Source: Sphingobacterium sp. BN32 (lineage in GTDB: Bacteria > Bacteroidota > Bacteroidia > Sphingobacteriales > Sphingobacteriaceae). Taken from it: DNA of 64,000 nucleotides. Numbering within the stretch: position 1 is the first letter of the stretch; every line of letters starts with the position of its first letter. A model generated the notes under the pieces. That model did no database searches. It was not told where the DNA came from and saw nothing but the letters and a program-made list of their open reading frames with translations. Below, in pieces: positions 46,790-55,487 of this stretch. Made by a program: the position numbers and the translations under genes. The stretch spans positions 1,798,001 through 1,862,000 of the forward strand of contig NZ_CP129963.1 in assembly GCF_030503615.1 (NCBI RefSeq). Direction: 5' to 3'.

Positions 46790-47473
46790 TTAATTTTCCA
46801 ACACATGCTCAATTACGCTTGCAATTTCCTTCGAACTGAACGGATTTTGACCCGTGATTAAATTGCCGTCCCTAACAACATTGGACGTCATTGGAATGAA
46901 CGCTTTTACAAATGTTACATCTCTTTCTTTGATAGAAGCCTCTAGATTAAAAGGCACTTCATTTTTTCTTCTGGCGATACTTTCTTCAAACCAATCAAAA
47001 CCAGTTAATCGCTTTCCTGCAATTAAATACCTGTCGTTAGAAAGCTTTACGTTCAATAATCCGCCAACACCATGACATATTGCTGCGACTATTTTTCCGC
47101 TCTCATAGTGCCCTCTTACCATAGCTTGCAAAGTACCGTTTTGAGGGAAGTCATACATCGTTCCGTGCCCTCCCGCCAAATATAAACAATCGAACTTTTT
47201 ATTCTCAACTTCTGCGAGGCTTGCAGATTGGTTAAGTTCCTTCATGAAACTTGGCGAACTGTTATATTCCTTCGTGATCTTGTCCATCACTAACGGCTTT
47301 AAACTTTCAGGATCAATTGGTACTTTTCCTCCTTTGGGACTTGCGATAGTAACCGTCCAACCCTCCTGTTTAGCCGTATGATAAATGTGTGTGATTTCGC
47401 TCAGCCATAAGCCGGTTTCCAATCCACTCTCGTAATAGGACACATTAGTTACTACTAGTAATATACTCTTCAT
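46790..47473 (-). CDS. DJ-1/PfpI superfamily protein (Hsp31-like)
   Basis: 227 residues with the DJ-1/PfpI core: SGLETGLWLSE supplies the conserved Glu that lowers the pKa of the nucleophile, and AAICHGVGGLL holds the Cys at the nucleophile elbow; YLAGGHGTMYDFP is the Gly-His-Gly turn. The closest type is the Hsp31 group, with glyoxalase III or deglycase-like activity reported for some members. No signal peptide. Its neighbours are two Rossmann-fold dehydrogenases on the same strand, which suggests a stress or aldehyde-related accessory group. Confidence 0.88.
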   Translation of the reverse strand: MKSILLVVTNVSYYESGLETGLWLSEITHIYHTAKQEGWTVTIASPKGGKVPIDPESLKPLVMDKITKEYNSSPSFMKELNQSASLAEVENKKFDCLYLAGGHGTMYDFPQNGTLQAMVRGHYESGKIVAAICHGVGGLLNVKLSNDRYLIAGKRLTGFDWFEESIARRKNEVPFNLEASIKERDVTFVKAFIPMTSNVVRDGNLITGQNPFSSKEIASVIEHVLEN

Positions 47474-47645
47474 AGTTGATGTTTAATGGTTTCAAATAAC
47501 AGCTTTTCTCTAGTAAGCTTTGCATATCAGAGTCCACTATTACGCTAAAGTATTTTTGCATAGTGCCCGACGAATTGAACGAAGCTCTAAAGTCTAAAGG
47601 GGAAACTGACGTTTTCTCAGGCTTTCCGATTTGTCCATTTCCTAA

Positions 47646-48587
47646 TTATATATCGCTTCCGTTTCGCTGCTCTTTTTTAATTTGCTCTATCCCTTCTTTG
47701 TAAGTGGTAACCTGAAAGTTAGAAAAATGATTTTTGAACTTCGAATTGTCGAAGATATTATCATAAGCATATCTAGGCAACAGCTCTAATAATTCTTTTA
47801 CTTTGGGATTGAACCATGCGGCAATTTTGAAAAAAACCTTAGGTAGTACGAGGTATCGAAATGTTCTATGATAGACATTAGACGTTAAATCAATTAAATC
47901 TCGATAGGTCGGATGCGTTTCATCAACTGGTAAATGCCAAGTTTGACCATAGGCCGTAGGCGTATTTCCGATTAGTGCCGTTGCGCGACTAGCATCAGGC
48001 GTCCAGATTAAACTTCTTCTTTTTCTAGAACTTATCGGCACAATCAGCTTCTTCTGCTTTTGGATATTGTCGAAAATAAAGCTGTTGGTTATACTTTGCG
48101 TTTTTCCAGGTCCATAGAATTCGGGAGCTCGACAGATGACCACTTCCAAGGTATTATTATCTATTTCCTCTTGCAGCATGTCTGCCATTAGTTTCCTAAC
48201 CTTTCCTTTTCGACCCAGCGGGCTAAACGGGGTCTCCTCGGTCAAAACCTTATCGTCCTGCGGATACATGTAAGTGTTATCAAAAAACACCAACTTGGCA
48301 CCGTTTATTTTGCACGCTTCAATAACATTACTAAGAATTGTTGGAAAGGTTCTTTCCCATAAATCAGAATCCATTGGTAATCCTAGGGTGAAATAGGCAA
48401 TTTCGGCCCCTTTCACTGCCTGGATTGCCTCTTCTAGATTCAACAAGTCTGCAGAAAAGACTTCATCCGTTTCATTCACCTTTTTAGCTGTTCGACTTAC
48501 GATCCTTATGCTTGAGGTAAAATTTCGGTATAGCTCTCTAGCCAATTCCTCGCCGATTTGTCCGTTGGCACCTAATATAACTTGCAT
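47646..48587 (-). CDS. NAD(P)-dependent epimerase/dehydratase-like protein
   Basis: 313 residues. The N-terminus MQVILGANGQIGEELA is a GxxGxxG dinucleotide-binding loop of the extended SDR type, and the central TYMYPQDD region sits where such enzymes keep Tyr; the Lys partner is not clear. A LKRSLIW-like segment (RKRRSLIWTPDASRATAL) and the C-terminal helical part match NmrA/epimerase-like proteins of Bacteroidota. It may reduce or epimerise a small molecule, or act as a redox sensor. Cofactor choice is not settled by sequence. Confidence 0.85.
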   Translation of the reverse strand: MQVILGANGQIGEELARELYRNFTSSIRIVSRTAKKVNETDEVFSADLLNLEEAIQAVKGAEIAYFTLGLPMDSDLWERTFPTILSNVIEACKINGAKLVFFDNTYMYPQDDKVLTEETPFSPLGRKGKVRKLMADMLQEEIDNNTLEVVICRAPEFYGPGKTQSITNSFIFDNIQKQKKLIVPISSRKRRSLIWTPDASRATALIGNTPTAYGQTWHLPVDETHPTYRDLIDLTSNVYHRTFRYLVLPKVFFKIAAWFNPKVKELLELLPRYAYDNIFDNSKFKNHFSNFQVTTYKEGIEQIKKEQRNGSDI

Positions 48588-48821
48588 ATAATCTTATTTA
48601 CGATTTTTCTATTTTGGAACATAAGTTCTGGTATTTAATGAACTGAAAAGTAGCTAGAATAAGTGCAGTTGTAACAGATTTACGGATTACACGAGACGCT
48701 TTTGCTTTCAGGTCTTTCAAAATACCTTGCCTACAGAAAATGCTTTCTACAGAAGCTAGAAGTTCACATTATGTAACGAATCCCCAAGCTTAGTTGTTAG
48801 CAAGTGTAATAATTCCCCGCC

Positions 48822-49568
48822 TTAACGTAGTTTAATGTCACCTCCGTCTGCCATTAAAGTTTGCCCTGTCATATATTTACTATCTTCACTAAGTAAAAAT
48901 GCAACTATCGGTGCAACATCGGTTTGAGGGTCTCCAAAGCGCCCTAAAGGAATTTGTTCAACAACGTGTTTATAATCTTCTGGAAACTGTTCTTTCCATT
49001 TCTCAACCCCTTCGGTAAACGCTAAAGGACAAACAACATTTACCCGAATATTATCTACTGCCCATTCCGTTGCAGCTACACGACTTAACCCTCTTATAGC
49101 TTCTTTGGCCGCAGCATAACTCGCTTGAAATCTACTCCCTTGCAGTGCGGCACCCGAACCAAAGTTGACGATAGAGCCCTTCGATTGTTTTAATTCTTTG
49201 TATGCTGCTTTCATAAAGTTAAGCGTTGCATTAAAACCTGTTCCAAAAGAAATTGCCCAATCGTCCTCCTTAAGTTCAAGAAGTGGTTTTTGCCTCGAAA
49301 CATGAGCGTTATTTACCAATCCTGTAAGTTTTCCAAACTTGCTTACCGCTTTTTCTACAGCTTCCTGCGCAACTGCTTCTTGAGAAACATCACCTTTTAA
49401 AAAAAAGACCTTTCCAGGGTTTTTTGCTTCAATATTTTTGCCTGCTTCTTCATTAACATCCACGGCAATCACAGAAGCTCCTCGTTTAACAAGTTCGCTG
49501 GTAATTCCACCACCTATTCCGGCTGCCCCGCCGGTTACAATTATTACTTTATTATCAAGTGTACTCAT
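48822..49568 (-). CDS. Short-chain dehydrogenase/reductase (classical SDR)
   Basis: 248 residues with the classical SDR set: TGGAAGIGG cofactor loop at 12-20, NNAH at about 86-89, catalytic Ser in NFGSGAA, and YAAAK with Tyr and Lys, followed by PLAFTEGV. The acidic residue after the second strand (IAVDVNEE) suggests NAD rather than NADP. The reaction is oxidation or reduction of an alcohol or ketone; no specific substrate can be told. It lies upstream on the same strand as the epimerase-like and DJ-1 genes, but the gaps (234 and 172 bases) argue for separate promoters. Confidence 0.92.
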   Translation of the reverse strand: MSTLDNKVIIVTGGAAGIGGGITSELVKRGASVIAVDVNEEAGKNIEAKNPGKVFFLKGDVSQEAVAQEAVEKAVSKFGKLTGLVNNAHVSRQKPLLELKEDDWAISFGTGFNATLNFMKAAYKELKQSKGSIVNFGSGAALQGSRFQASYAAAKEAIRGLSRVAATEWAVDNIRVNVVCPLAFTEGVEKWKEQFPEDYKHVVEQIPLGRFGDPQTDVAPIVAFLLSEDSKYMTGQTLMADGGDIKLR

Positions 49569-50045
49569 ATTTATCGAATTTTGTGTTTTACATTGTTGCT
49601 AACGGTTTGCGGCTTGGTTATTCGTTTTATTTATTCTAAAAAATCTTCAAATATTAGTTCTTTGTTAGAGTTGCTTATTGCTATTCCCCTAAATGTTGCT
49701 AAATAACCTTGAGTTACACTTGAGTGAAAAATTCCCGAACAAAGGAGCTTTCAGTTTCATAATGCTGAACATTTTCTTGCTAAATATTTCTCAGTTTCTG
49801 TTTGATATAATAACGATTCTATGGAAGTATTGTTTGTATTAAGATTGTCCGCGCTTTTCATTTTAGTGATTGCATTTTTATTTGTCTTGCTCTGATATTT
49901 TCAACGTGAATGTGTGATAATAATCGACAATAGCAGACATCTATTAACTGATCATCTATCGATTAGACAAAACCTACTCTGACAAAAGCATTGAATTTAT
50001 TGAGAACTTAGGAATAAATGAAAAAGAGAAGAATGCCTTTAAACG
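49569..50045. other. Intergenic region with possible gene remnant
   Basis: About 480 bases before the tRNA. Most is A/T-rich with no clear element. From about 49935 to 50060 the plus strand reads an open stretch that looks protein-like (SDKSIEFIENLGINEKEKNA then FKRKRATVN) without a start or family match and runs into the tRNA terminator. It could be the relic of a gene ended by later events. Confidence is low. Confidence 0.35.
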
Positions 50046-50075
50046 AAAAAGAGCAACTGTAAATAGTTGCTCTTT
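50046..50075 (-). terminator. Intrinsic terminator after tRNA-Ser
   Basis: Perfect 11-bp stem (AAAGAGCAACT with AGTTGCTCTTT, six-base loop) followed on the minus strand by TTC-rich sequence, ten bases past the tRNA 3' end. It can also work on the plus strand. Confidence 0.8.
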
Positions 50076-50084
50076 CATCTTTCG

Positions 50085-50172
50085 CGGAGAGGGAGGGATT
50101 CGAACCCTCGATACAGTCATCCCGTATACAGACTTTCCAGGTCTGCTCATTCGACCACTCTGACACCTCTCC
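50085..50172 (-). tRNA. tRNA-Ser (anticodon GGA)
   Basis: 88 bases on the minus strand fold as a class II tRNA: acceptor GGAGAGG/CCTCTCC, an anticodon arm CAGAC-CTGGAAA-GTCTG with GGA at 50138-50136, a long variable arm, and a T arm with GGTTCGAATCC. CCA is not encoded; the discriminator is G. GGA reads UCC and UCU serine codons. A TATATTTG -7 match lies just upstream and a terminator just downstream. Confidence 0.95.
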
Positions 50173-50186
50173 TGAGAATGTGGGTG

Positions 50187-50194
50187 CAAATATA
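50187..50194 (-). promoter_or_regulatory. -7 promoter element of tRNA-Ser
   Basis: TATATTTG on the minus strand (CAAATATA on the plus strand) fits the TAnnTTTG consensus and ends 14 bases before the tRNA 5' end. No clear TTTG -33 was found at the usual distance. Confidence 0.5.
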
Positions 50195-50255
50195 TAATTT
50201 TTCGTAACTTAAGCATCATTATATTTCAAAATAATTCCTAGCGGGCTGAAACACA

Positions 50256-51329
50256 ATGAAACGTATTTTATCTATTGACGGTGGTGGTATTCGCGGCATT
50301 ATCCCAGGGATGGTTGTGGTTTCATTGGAGGAACGAATCAAACGCTTTACCAACGACCCTGAGGCTCATATTGCTGACTATTTTGAATTCTTTGCGGGCA
50401 CCAGTACTGGCGGCTTGCTGATCGCCCTCCTAATCTGTCCGGATCCCGAAAACAGCAATCGCCCGAAATACACAGCCAAACAAGCCCTCGATATTTATTT
50501 AGAGCATGGTACGGAAATATTTACCACCAGCAGCTGGAGACGCTTTTTAAATCAGTTCGGTCTATTAGCGGAACTTTACGATGAAAAAGTACTCGAAAAA
50601 ATAGTATGTAACTATGTAGGCGATGTTAAACTCAGCCAGCTCATCAAGCCTTGTTTAATGACAGCCTACAACATCGAACTTCGAAAAAACCACCTCTTTA
50701 GGCAGCAGAAAGCAATCTCCCATGGTCCATCCCGCGACTACCTTGTGCGCGATGTATGTCGGGCAACCACTGCCGCACCCACCTATTTTTCCGTAGCGCA
50801 GATCTTTTCACTCGCCGGTACGCGCTATCCTTTAGTCGACGGCGGTGTATTTGCGCATAATCCCAGCATATGCGCCTTGATTGAAGTGCTAAAAACCTTT
50901 CAGACCTTCAAGATAGATGATGTACATATCCTTTCACTAGGTACTGGCCTTGCCAAAAATGCTTACAATTACGACGACTTTAAAAAGAAGAAAGCCATCT
51001 CTATCGGACCCGCATTAGTGGATATCATGTCGAGCGGATCATCAGAATCCAACGATTTCTTCCTGAGGCAATTGTTCCGGTCTATTAAAAAGACAAACAA
51101 TTACATTCGATTAGAACCAACGAATCTCTCATCTATTGAACCCTCGCTAGATGCGGCATCAAAAACCAACATACAGAAATTGGTTTCCTTAGCCGACAAA
51201 CTGATTAGTGAAAATGAAGACTTGCTGGATGCCTTAGCTAGAGACCTGATCGCTGATAAAGAAAATATAGAGAAGAAGGAAGAGAAACAAGGATACTCTG
51301 TTTGGAAATTCTTAAGAGAGAAGCTTTAA
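50256..51329 (+). CDS. Patatin-like phospholipase
   Basis: 357 residues with the patatin catalytic layout: SIDGGGIRG as oxyanion hole near residues 6-14, GTSTG with nucleophile Ser at 48-52, and VDGG with the Asp partner of the Ser-Asp dyad in YPLVDGGVFAHNPS near 200. No signal peptide, so it should act in the cytoplasm or on the inner leaflet of the membrane as an esterase or phospholipase A. Patatins of this type are housekeeping lipid enzymes or effectors of cyclic-oligonucleotide immunity; no cyclase gene is beside it, so immunity is not supported. It lies alone between possible gene remnants. Confidence 0.9.
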   Translation: MKRILSIDGGGIRGIIPGMVVVSLEERIKRFTNDPEAHIADYFEFFAGTSTGGLLIALLICPDPENSNRPKYTAKQALDIYLEHGTEIFTTSSWRRFLNQFGLLAELYDEKVLEKIVCNYVGDVKLSQLIKPCLMTAYNIELRKNHLFRQQKAISHGPSRDYLVRDVCRATTAAPTYFSVAQIFSLAGTRYPLVDGGVFAHNPSICALIEVLKTFQTFKIDDVHILSLGTGLAKNAYNYDDFKKKKAISIGPALVDIMSSGSSESNDFFLRQLFRSIKKTNNYIRLEPTNLSSIEPSLDAASKTNIQKLVSLADKLISENEDLLDALARDLIADKENIEKKEEKQGYSVWKFLREKL

Positions 51330-51356
51330 CTTACTAGATTCCCTGACATTCCATAA

Positions 51357-51461
51357 TACTTTGATGTGAACTTAAGGATCTATGAAATTTATAGCAAGAA
51401 TGAGACAACAGAGAAAGAGCGTATTAAACTTATAGAAAATCAGAATAACCGCAAACGTTAG
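51357..51461 (+). pseudogene. Possible gene remnant downstream of the patatin gene
   Basis: A 34-codon open stretch ends in TAG and reads like protein (DVNLRIYEIYSKNETTEKER then KLIENQNNRKR) but has no ATG start and no recognised family. It may be the tail of a lost gene. The composition is like that of the remnant-like stretch near 50000 on the other side of the patatin gene. Chance cannot be excluded. Confidence 0.2.
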
Positions 51462-51558
51462 CTCAATTTCTCATTACGACACTTTCCTGATATAGCCTTT
51501 CCAAGATTTTCACTATCTTACGGACGTCAACAAAGATCACAAAAAGACTATCTACAAC

Positions 51559-51933
51559 ATGGCAAAAACTATCGCTCTAATCGCACATGATGGTAAAAAG
51601 GCAGAAATGGTGGCCTTCGTCAAAGACCATCAGGAGGAACTCGCCAAAGCTCATTTGGTAGCAACCGGAACCACCGGCTCCTACATTCAGCAAACCGGTT
51701 TAGAAGTTGAATTGAAACTTAGCGGTCCGAAGGGCGGTGATGCACAGATTGCGGCGATGGCTGCTGAGGGAAAGATCAACGGAATCATCTTCTTCCGCGA
51801 CCCACTCGGCAAGCATCCACACGAACCCGATATACAAATGCTGATGCGTATCTGCGATCTATGGAACGTACCGCTAGCAACCAACCCTGCAACAGGATCA
51901 CTAATTATTAAAGGACTTTTAGAATATCAATAA
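51559..51933 (+). CDS. mgsA: Methylglyoxal synthase
   Basis: 124 residues matching MgsA from end to end: IALIAHDGKK with the phosphate-binding His/Asp/Lys, GTTGSY at 37-42, SGPKGGDAQIAA with the catalytic Asp61, and FFRDPLGKHPHEPDI with Asp81 and the conserved His residues. It turns dihydroxyacetone phosphate into methylglyoxal and phosphate, a bypass of lower glycolysis used when sugar phosphates pile up. The OsmC-like gene starts three bases after the stop, so both are co-expressed. The coexistence with a DJ-1/Hsp31-type protein 4 kb away could be relevant to methylglyoxal removal. Confidence 0.96.
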   Translation: MAKTIALIAHDGKKAEMVAFVKDHQEELAKAHLVATGTTGSYIQQTGLEVELKLSGPKGGDAQIAAMAAEGKINGIIFFRDPLGKHPHEPDIQMLMRICDLWNVPLATNPATGSLIIKGLLEYQ

Positions 51934-51936
51934 CGT

Positions 51937-52350
51937 ATGGCAAACGAAGTACAGGTTACTATAGAGGAAGAGAATTACACAACGAAAGTAGCCTACGGCG
52001 ATCTATCCATTTTAGCAGACGAACCCCTAGATCTAGGTGGCCAGAATAAAGGCCTCACCCCCACCCAATTGCTCCTGGCCTCCATTGGCTCTTGCAAAGT
52101 CATCACCATGCGTATGTATGCAAATCGCAAGCAATGGGATGTCAAAAAAATTAACATAAACTTAAGCAGTGAGTTCGTAAAAAGCGACCTGCAACAGACG
52201 ACTTACGTCAGATGTCATATCAGCTTTGAAGGAAATCTTGATGAAGATCAGATTAAAAGACTTTATATAATCGCTGATAAATGTCCAATCCACAAGATGT
52301 TACAGCATCCAATTATCATCGAAAGTAATGTAATTGATACAACAAAATAG
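51937..52350 (+). CDS. OsmC-family peroxiredoxin-like protein
   Basis: 137 residues with the OsmC/Ohr fold pattern: GLTPTQLLLASIGSCKVITM carries the first Cys on the long helix, and LYIIADKCPIHKML the second Cys. The two form the peroxidatic and resolving pair in peroxide-reducing members. The sequence resembles the YhfA/OsmC branch rather than Ohr. It is three bases downstream of mgsA and about 50 bases upstream of coaA, in a probable mgsA-osmC-coaA unit. Substrate is not settled. Confidence 0.9.
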   Translation: MANEVQVTIEEENYTTKVAYGDLSILADEPLDLGGQNKGLTPTQLLLASIGSCKVITMRMYANRKQWDVKKININLSSEFVKSDLQQTTYVRCHISFEGNLDEDQIKRLYIIADKCPIHKMLQHPIIIESNVIDTTK

Positions 52351-52401
52351 CCGGAAAATTGTTGAAGATTGTATATTTGCGCTCGGATAAAGAAGAACCC
52401 T

Positions 52402-53346
52402 ATGCCTTTTATTAGCGAACATACTTTTACCAGCCCATTCCAAAACTTTACACGCGAGGAGTGGAAACGGTTGAATGGTCAGTTGAGTAATATGCTAGCT
52501 GAAGAGGATTTAGGTGCGCTGCACGCCTTAAATGAGCCTTTAACGATGGAAGAGATCGAAGATATCTATATTCCATTGGCGCATCTCATGGACGTACATA
52601 TCAGCGAGTTTCGGGAGTTGCATCGCCGCAGCAATGACTTCTTCCGCCGCAACAACCGCAAACTTCCGTTCATCATCGGCATTGCAGGATCGGTCGCTGT
52701 CGGGAAAAGTACCACAGCGAGGGTTTTACGCAAGGTATTATCGCTATTACCGAACAAACCTAAAGTGGAACTGGTCACGACAGACGGATTCCTTTATCCC
52801 AACAAAGAACTCATACGCCGTGATATCCTCAATAGAAAAGGATTCCCTGAAAGTTATAATACCAAAGAATTGCTGCAATTTCTTTCCGATGTGAAGTCTG
52901 GAAAATCATCATTAACGGTTCCGATCTATTCCCACTTGGAATATGATGTACTACCGCAGGATAAGATTACAATTGCACAGCCTGATATCTTGATTGTCGA
53001 AGGGATCAATGTCTTGCAGGTCAACTCGCGCAGAAATGGTGTCTTCGTATCCGACTTCTTCGATTATTCCATTTATGTAGATGCTGACGAAAAGAATATT
53101 GTAGCTTGGTACATCGACAGATTCGAATCCTTAAGAGCCACTGCCTTTCAGAACGAGAAATCATACTTCCATAAATATGCGAACATGAGTGTAGATGAAA
53201 GCGTGGAAATGGCAACCCGCATATGGAATGAAATCAACCGACCAAACCTTCATGAAAACATCCTCCCTACTCGATACCGTGCAGATCTCATCTTAAAGAA
53301 AGGTTCGCATCACTTTGTCAAGCGTGTGAAGGTTAGGAAGATTTAA
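52402..53346 (+). CDS. coaA: Pantothenate kinase, type I
   Basis: 314 residues from the ATG at 52402. The P-loop GSVAVGKS is at 96-103, followed by VELVTTDGFLYPN (substrate-binding Asp), RKGFPESYN, VPIYSHLEYDV and DILIVEGINVLQ, all typical of bacterial type I CoaA. It phosphorylates pantothenate with ATP, the first and usually feedback-regulated step to coenzyme A. A TTG-started longer frame exists but lies across a TATATTTG promoter-like element at 52372-52379, so the ATG is preferred. Its end overlaps the converging MscS gene by 14 bases. Confidence 0.97.
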   Translation: MPFISEHTFTSPFQNFTREEWKRLNGQLSNMLAEEDLGALHALNEPLTMEEIEDIYIPLAHLMDVHISEFRELHRRSNDFFRRNNRKLPFIIGIAGSVAVGKSTTARVLRKVLSLLPNKPKVELVTTDGFLYPNKELIRRDILNRKGFPESYNTKELLQFLSDVKSGKSSLTVPIYSHLEYDVLPQDKITIAQPDILIVEGINVLQVNSRRNGVFVSDFFDYSIYVDADEKNIVAWYIDRFESLRATAFQNEKSYFHKYANMSVDESVEMATRIWNEINRPNLHENILPTRYRADLILKKGSHHFVKRVKVRKI

Positions 53347-54214
53347 GTACCCTACGCTCAAATTTGATTACTTCTTTTAATATTTCGTTCTCCAACTGCC
53401 TATGCATCCGATTGCTGTTGCTTACTGCATGAAGATCTAACTTATAACGAACGAAGTCTTTTCCCAATTCAACCACCTTAAGCTGGAAATCATCGGGCTT
53501 ATCACTTAAATTAGGATGCGTTGTCAAACTTACCCGTAGCGCCTCTTCCAACTCTTCCACCTCTAGCGATGCCTGCAAAGGCAGCTCAAATCGGACGGTG
53601 AACAAACTCGATTGGTGTGCCGAGAGGTTCATAAAAGTGGAAGTAAATACCAGGTTGTTGGGAACCATAATAATATCATCTTCCTCATCCTGCAACACAA
53701 TATTCGCGAAGGTAATATCGACAATTCTTCCTTTTTGATCACCCACCTTAATACGATCGCCTACAGAAAGCTGTTCGGAGAACATCACAATTAATCCGGA
53801 AATCATGTTGGTGATATAGTCGCGGAATAAAACCGCAATCGCCATCGCAACGATCGTTAAGCTCGTGATAAAATCCTTAGGATTGATACCAAAGCTGATC
53901 AATAGGGCGATCAATGCAAAAACTACATTTAATACAGCCGTCAATCTGTTTACCCCTAAAACAAAGTTCCCACGCACCGCCCGCTGCTTATGTCGTGCGT
54001 TATAAAGAAAGATGACTACATAACGTATCACGGAAAGAAAGATACTTGGGATCAAGAAGCTGTAAAAGCCTCGCATAACCTGAACAAGAGTTTTTTGCTG
54101 CATTATTTCTTTACCCAGGTAGGTATCAGCGGCAATCAACCCGATCACTAAAAATATTTTTAGCAAAAAAACATATGGAAATCTAGGTTTGTTGTCTTCA
54201 GCCTGTGCAATCAT
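53333..54214 (-). CDS. MscS-family mechanosensitive channel
   Basis: 293 residues: four or so membrane helices (FLLKIFLVIGLIAADTYLG, IPSIFLSVIRYVVIFLY, LTAVLNVVFALIALLISFG) followed by the pore helix region DFITSLTIVAMAIAVLFRDY and the beta domain QLSVGDRIKVGDQKGRIVDI with the DDIIMVPNN signature of MscS. It opens on membrane stretch to let solutes out. It converges on and overlaps the coaA gene by 14 bases, and is divergent from accA. Smaller than many Bacteroidota MscS homologues, it is closest to the simple three-to-four-helix type. Confidence 0.92.
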   Translation of the reverse strand: MIAQAEDNKPRFPYVFLLKIFLVIGLIAADTYLGKEIMQQKTLVQVMRGFYSFLIPSIFLSVIRYVVIFLYNARHKQRAVRGNFVLGVNRLTAVLNVVFALIALLISFGINPKDFITSLTIVAMAIAVLFRDYITNMISGLIVMFSEQLSVGDRIKVGDQKGRIVDITFANIVLQDEEDDIIMVPNNLVFTSTFMNLSAHQSSLFTVRFELPLQASLEVEELEEALRVSLTTHPNLSDKPDDFQLKVVELGKDFVRYKLDLHAVSNSNRMHRQLENEILKEVIKFERRVLKSS

Positions 54215-54401
54215 GCCGATGAAGTTATTAAATTTTAACTACTGCACAAAACTGCAATCTGCACAACGACGCTATTCCGCTCAAAATCAGTAAATAAATA
54301 AAGACTAGCTCGTATTACCCCGTTTAACCCAGCAATTTAGTTTTCATAATTTCTTAAAAAACAATTAACTTAGCTTCGCCTATGTTGGCAGCTAATAGTT
54401 T

Positions 54402-55358
54402 ATGATGGAAACAACATTTGATTTTGAAAAGCCTATCGCTGATTTACAAACTCAAATCGAAAAGGTAAAGCAAGTAGAAGAAAAAACCAAAGTAGATATG
54501 GGAGCAACAATCCGCGAACTGGAAGAAAAACTTGAACAAACTAAGCTTGAGGTGTACAACAACATGACCGGATGGCAAAAAGTGCAAATGTCACGCCATG
54601 CCGACCGCCCTCAAACTTTCGACTATATTGACCTTATCTGCGACGATTTTATTGAATTACATGGTGACCGTACAGTAAAAGATGATAAAGCCATCGTTGG
54701 TGGCTTTGCTTCTATCGCGGGGCAACCGGTAATGGTAATTGGACATCAGAAAGGTAAAAACACGAAAGAGCGTCAATTCCGTAACTTCGGAATGGCAAAC
54801 CCTGAAGGCTATCGCAAGGCATTACGCCTGATGAAGATGGCAGAGAAATTCAACAAACCTATCGTTACGTTAATTGATACGATGGGTGCTTATCCAGGAC
54901 TAGAAGCTGAAGAGCGCGGTCAAGGTGAAGCAATCGCTAGAAACCTACTGGAGATGTCGGTGCTTAAAGTGCCGGTAATCTGTATCGTAATTGGCGAAGG
55001 TGCATCAGGTGGAGCTTTAGGTATTGGTATCGGCGACCGCGTATACATGTTGCAAAACACTTGGTATTCGGTAATCTCTCCAGAGTCTTGTTCATCGATT
55101 CTATGGAGAAGCTGGGACCACAAGGAACGCGCTGCTGAAGCCTTAAAACTAACGGCTGAAGATATGCTAGGCAATGGATTGATCGATGGCATCATCGCTG
55201 AACCCCTAGGTGGAGCACACCAAGACCCAGAAACGACAGCAATCAATGTTAAAAACAGAATCCTTGAGGATTTAGCAGTATTACTGCAAAAAGATAAAGA
55301 CGCCCTAGTCGCTGAACGAATTGATAAGTTCAGTAAAATGGGAGTTGTAAATGAATAA
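54402..55358 (+). CDS. accA: Acetyl-CoA carboxylase carboxyltransferase subunit alpha
   Basis: 318 residues matching AccA in length and motifs: [17 protein letters not shown] at the start, [83 protein letters not shown] and [15 protein letters not shown]. With AccD it forms the carboxyltransferase that passes carbon dioxide from biotin to acetyl-CoA in fatty acid synthesis. A second ATG lies one codon downstream and may be the real start. A strong terminator follows, so it is transcribed alone or is last in its transcript. Confidence 0.97.
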   Translation: MMETTFDFEKPIADLQTQIEKVKQVEEKTKVDMGATIRELEEKLEQTKLEVYNNMTGWQKVQMSRHADRPQTFDYIDLICDDFIELHGDRTVKDDKAIVGGFASIAGQPVMVIGHQKGKNTKERQFRNFGMANPEGYRKALRLMKMAEKFNKPIVTLIDTMGAYPGLEAEERGQGEAIARNLLEMSVLKVPVICIVIGEGASGGALGIGIGDRVYMLQNTWYSVISPESCSSILWRSWDHKERAAEALKLTAEDMLGNGLIDGIIAEPLGGAHQDPETTAINVKNRILEDLAVLLQKDKDALVAERIDKFSKMGVVNE

Positions 55359-55360
55359 AG

Positions 55361-55388
55361 GAAAGCGTCTGAAAAGACGCTTTCTTTT
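55361..55388 (+). terminator. Intrinsic terminator of accA
   Basis: Perfect 10-bp stem, GAAAGCGTCT and AGACGCTTTC, with a GAAA loop and TTTT tail, two bases after the accA stop. Confidence 0.9.
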
Positions 55389-55487
55389 ATTAGGAGGAAC
55401 CCATAACGTTAAATTTACGCGCCCTGTATTACTGAAGCCCTTTAGTGAAAGGGCTCTACGCATTGGTGTTATATATAGCGCCCAACA

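Noticed and set aside
47646..48587. Functional UDP-sugar epimerase in a surface-sugar pathway
   Set aside because: The gene has no sugar-biosynthesis neighbours and no clear Tyr-x3-Lys. Only a general dehydrogenase-like label is supported.
49974..50219. An 81-codon minus-strand open frame over the tRNA region
   Set aside because: It runs through tRNA-Ser and its terminator, so the open frame is a by-product of the structural RNA sequence.
50256..51329. Patatin as a CBASS anti-phage effector (CapV-like)
   Set aside because: No cyclic-oligonucleotide synthase, ubiquitin-like or HORMA gene lies nearby, and the neighbours are metabolic genes.
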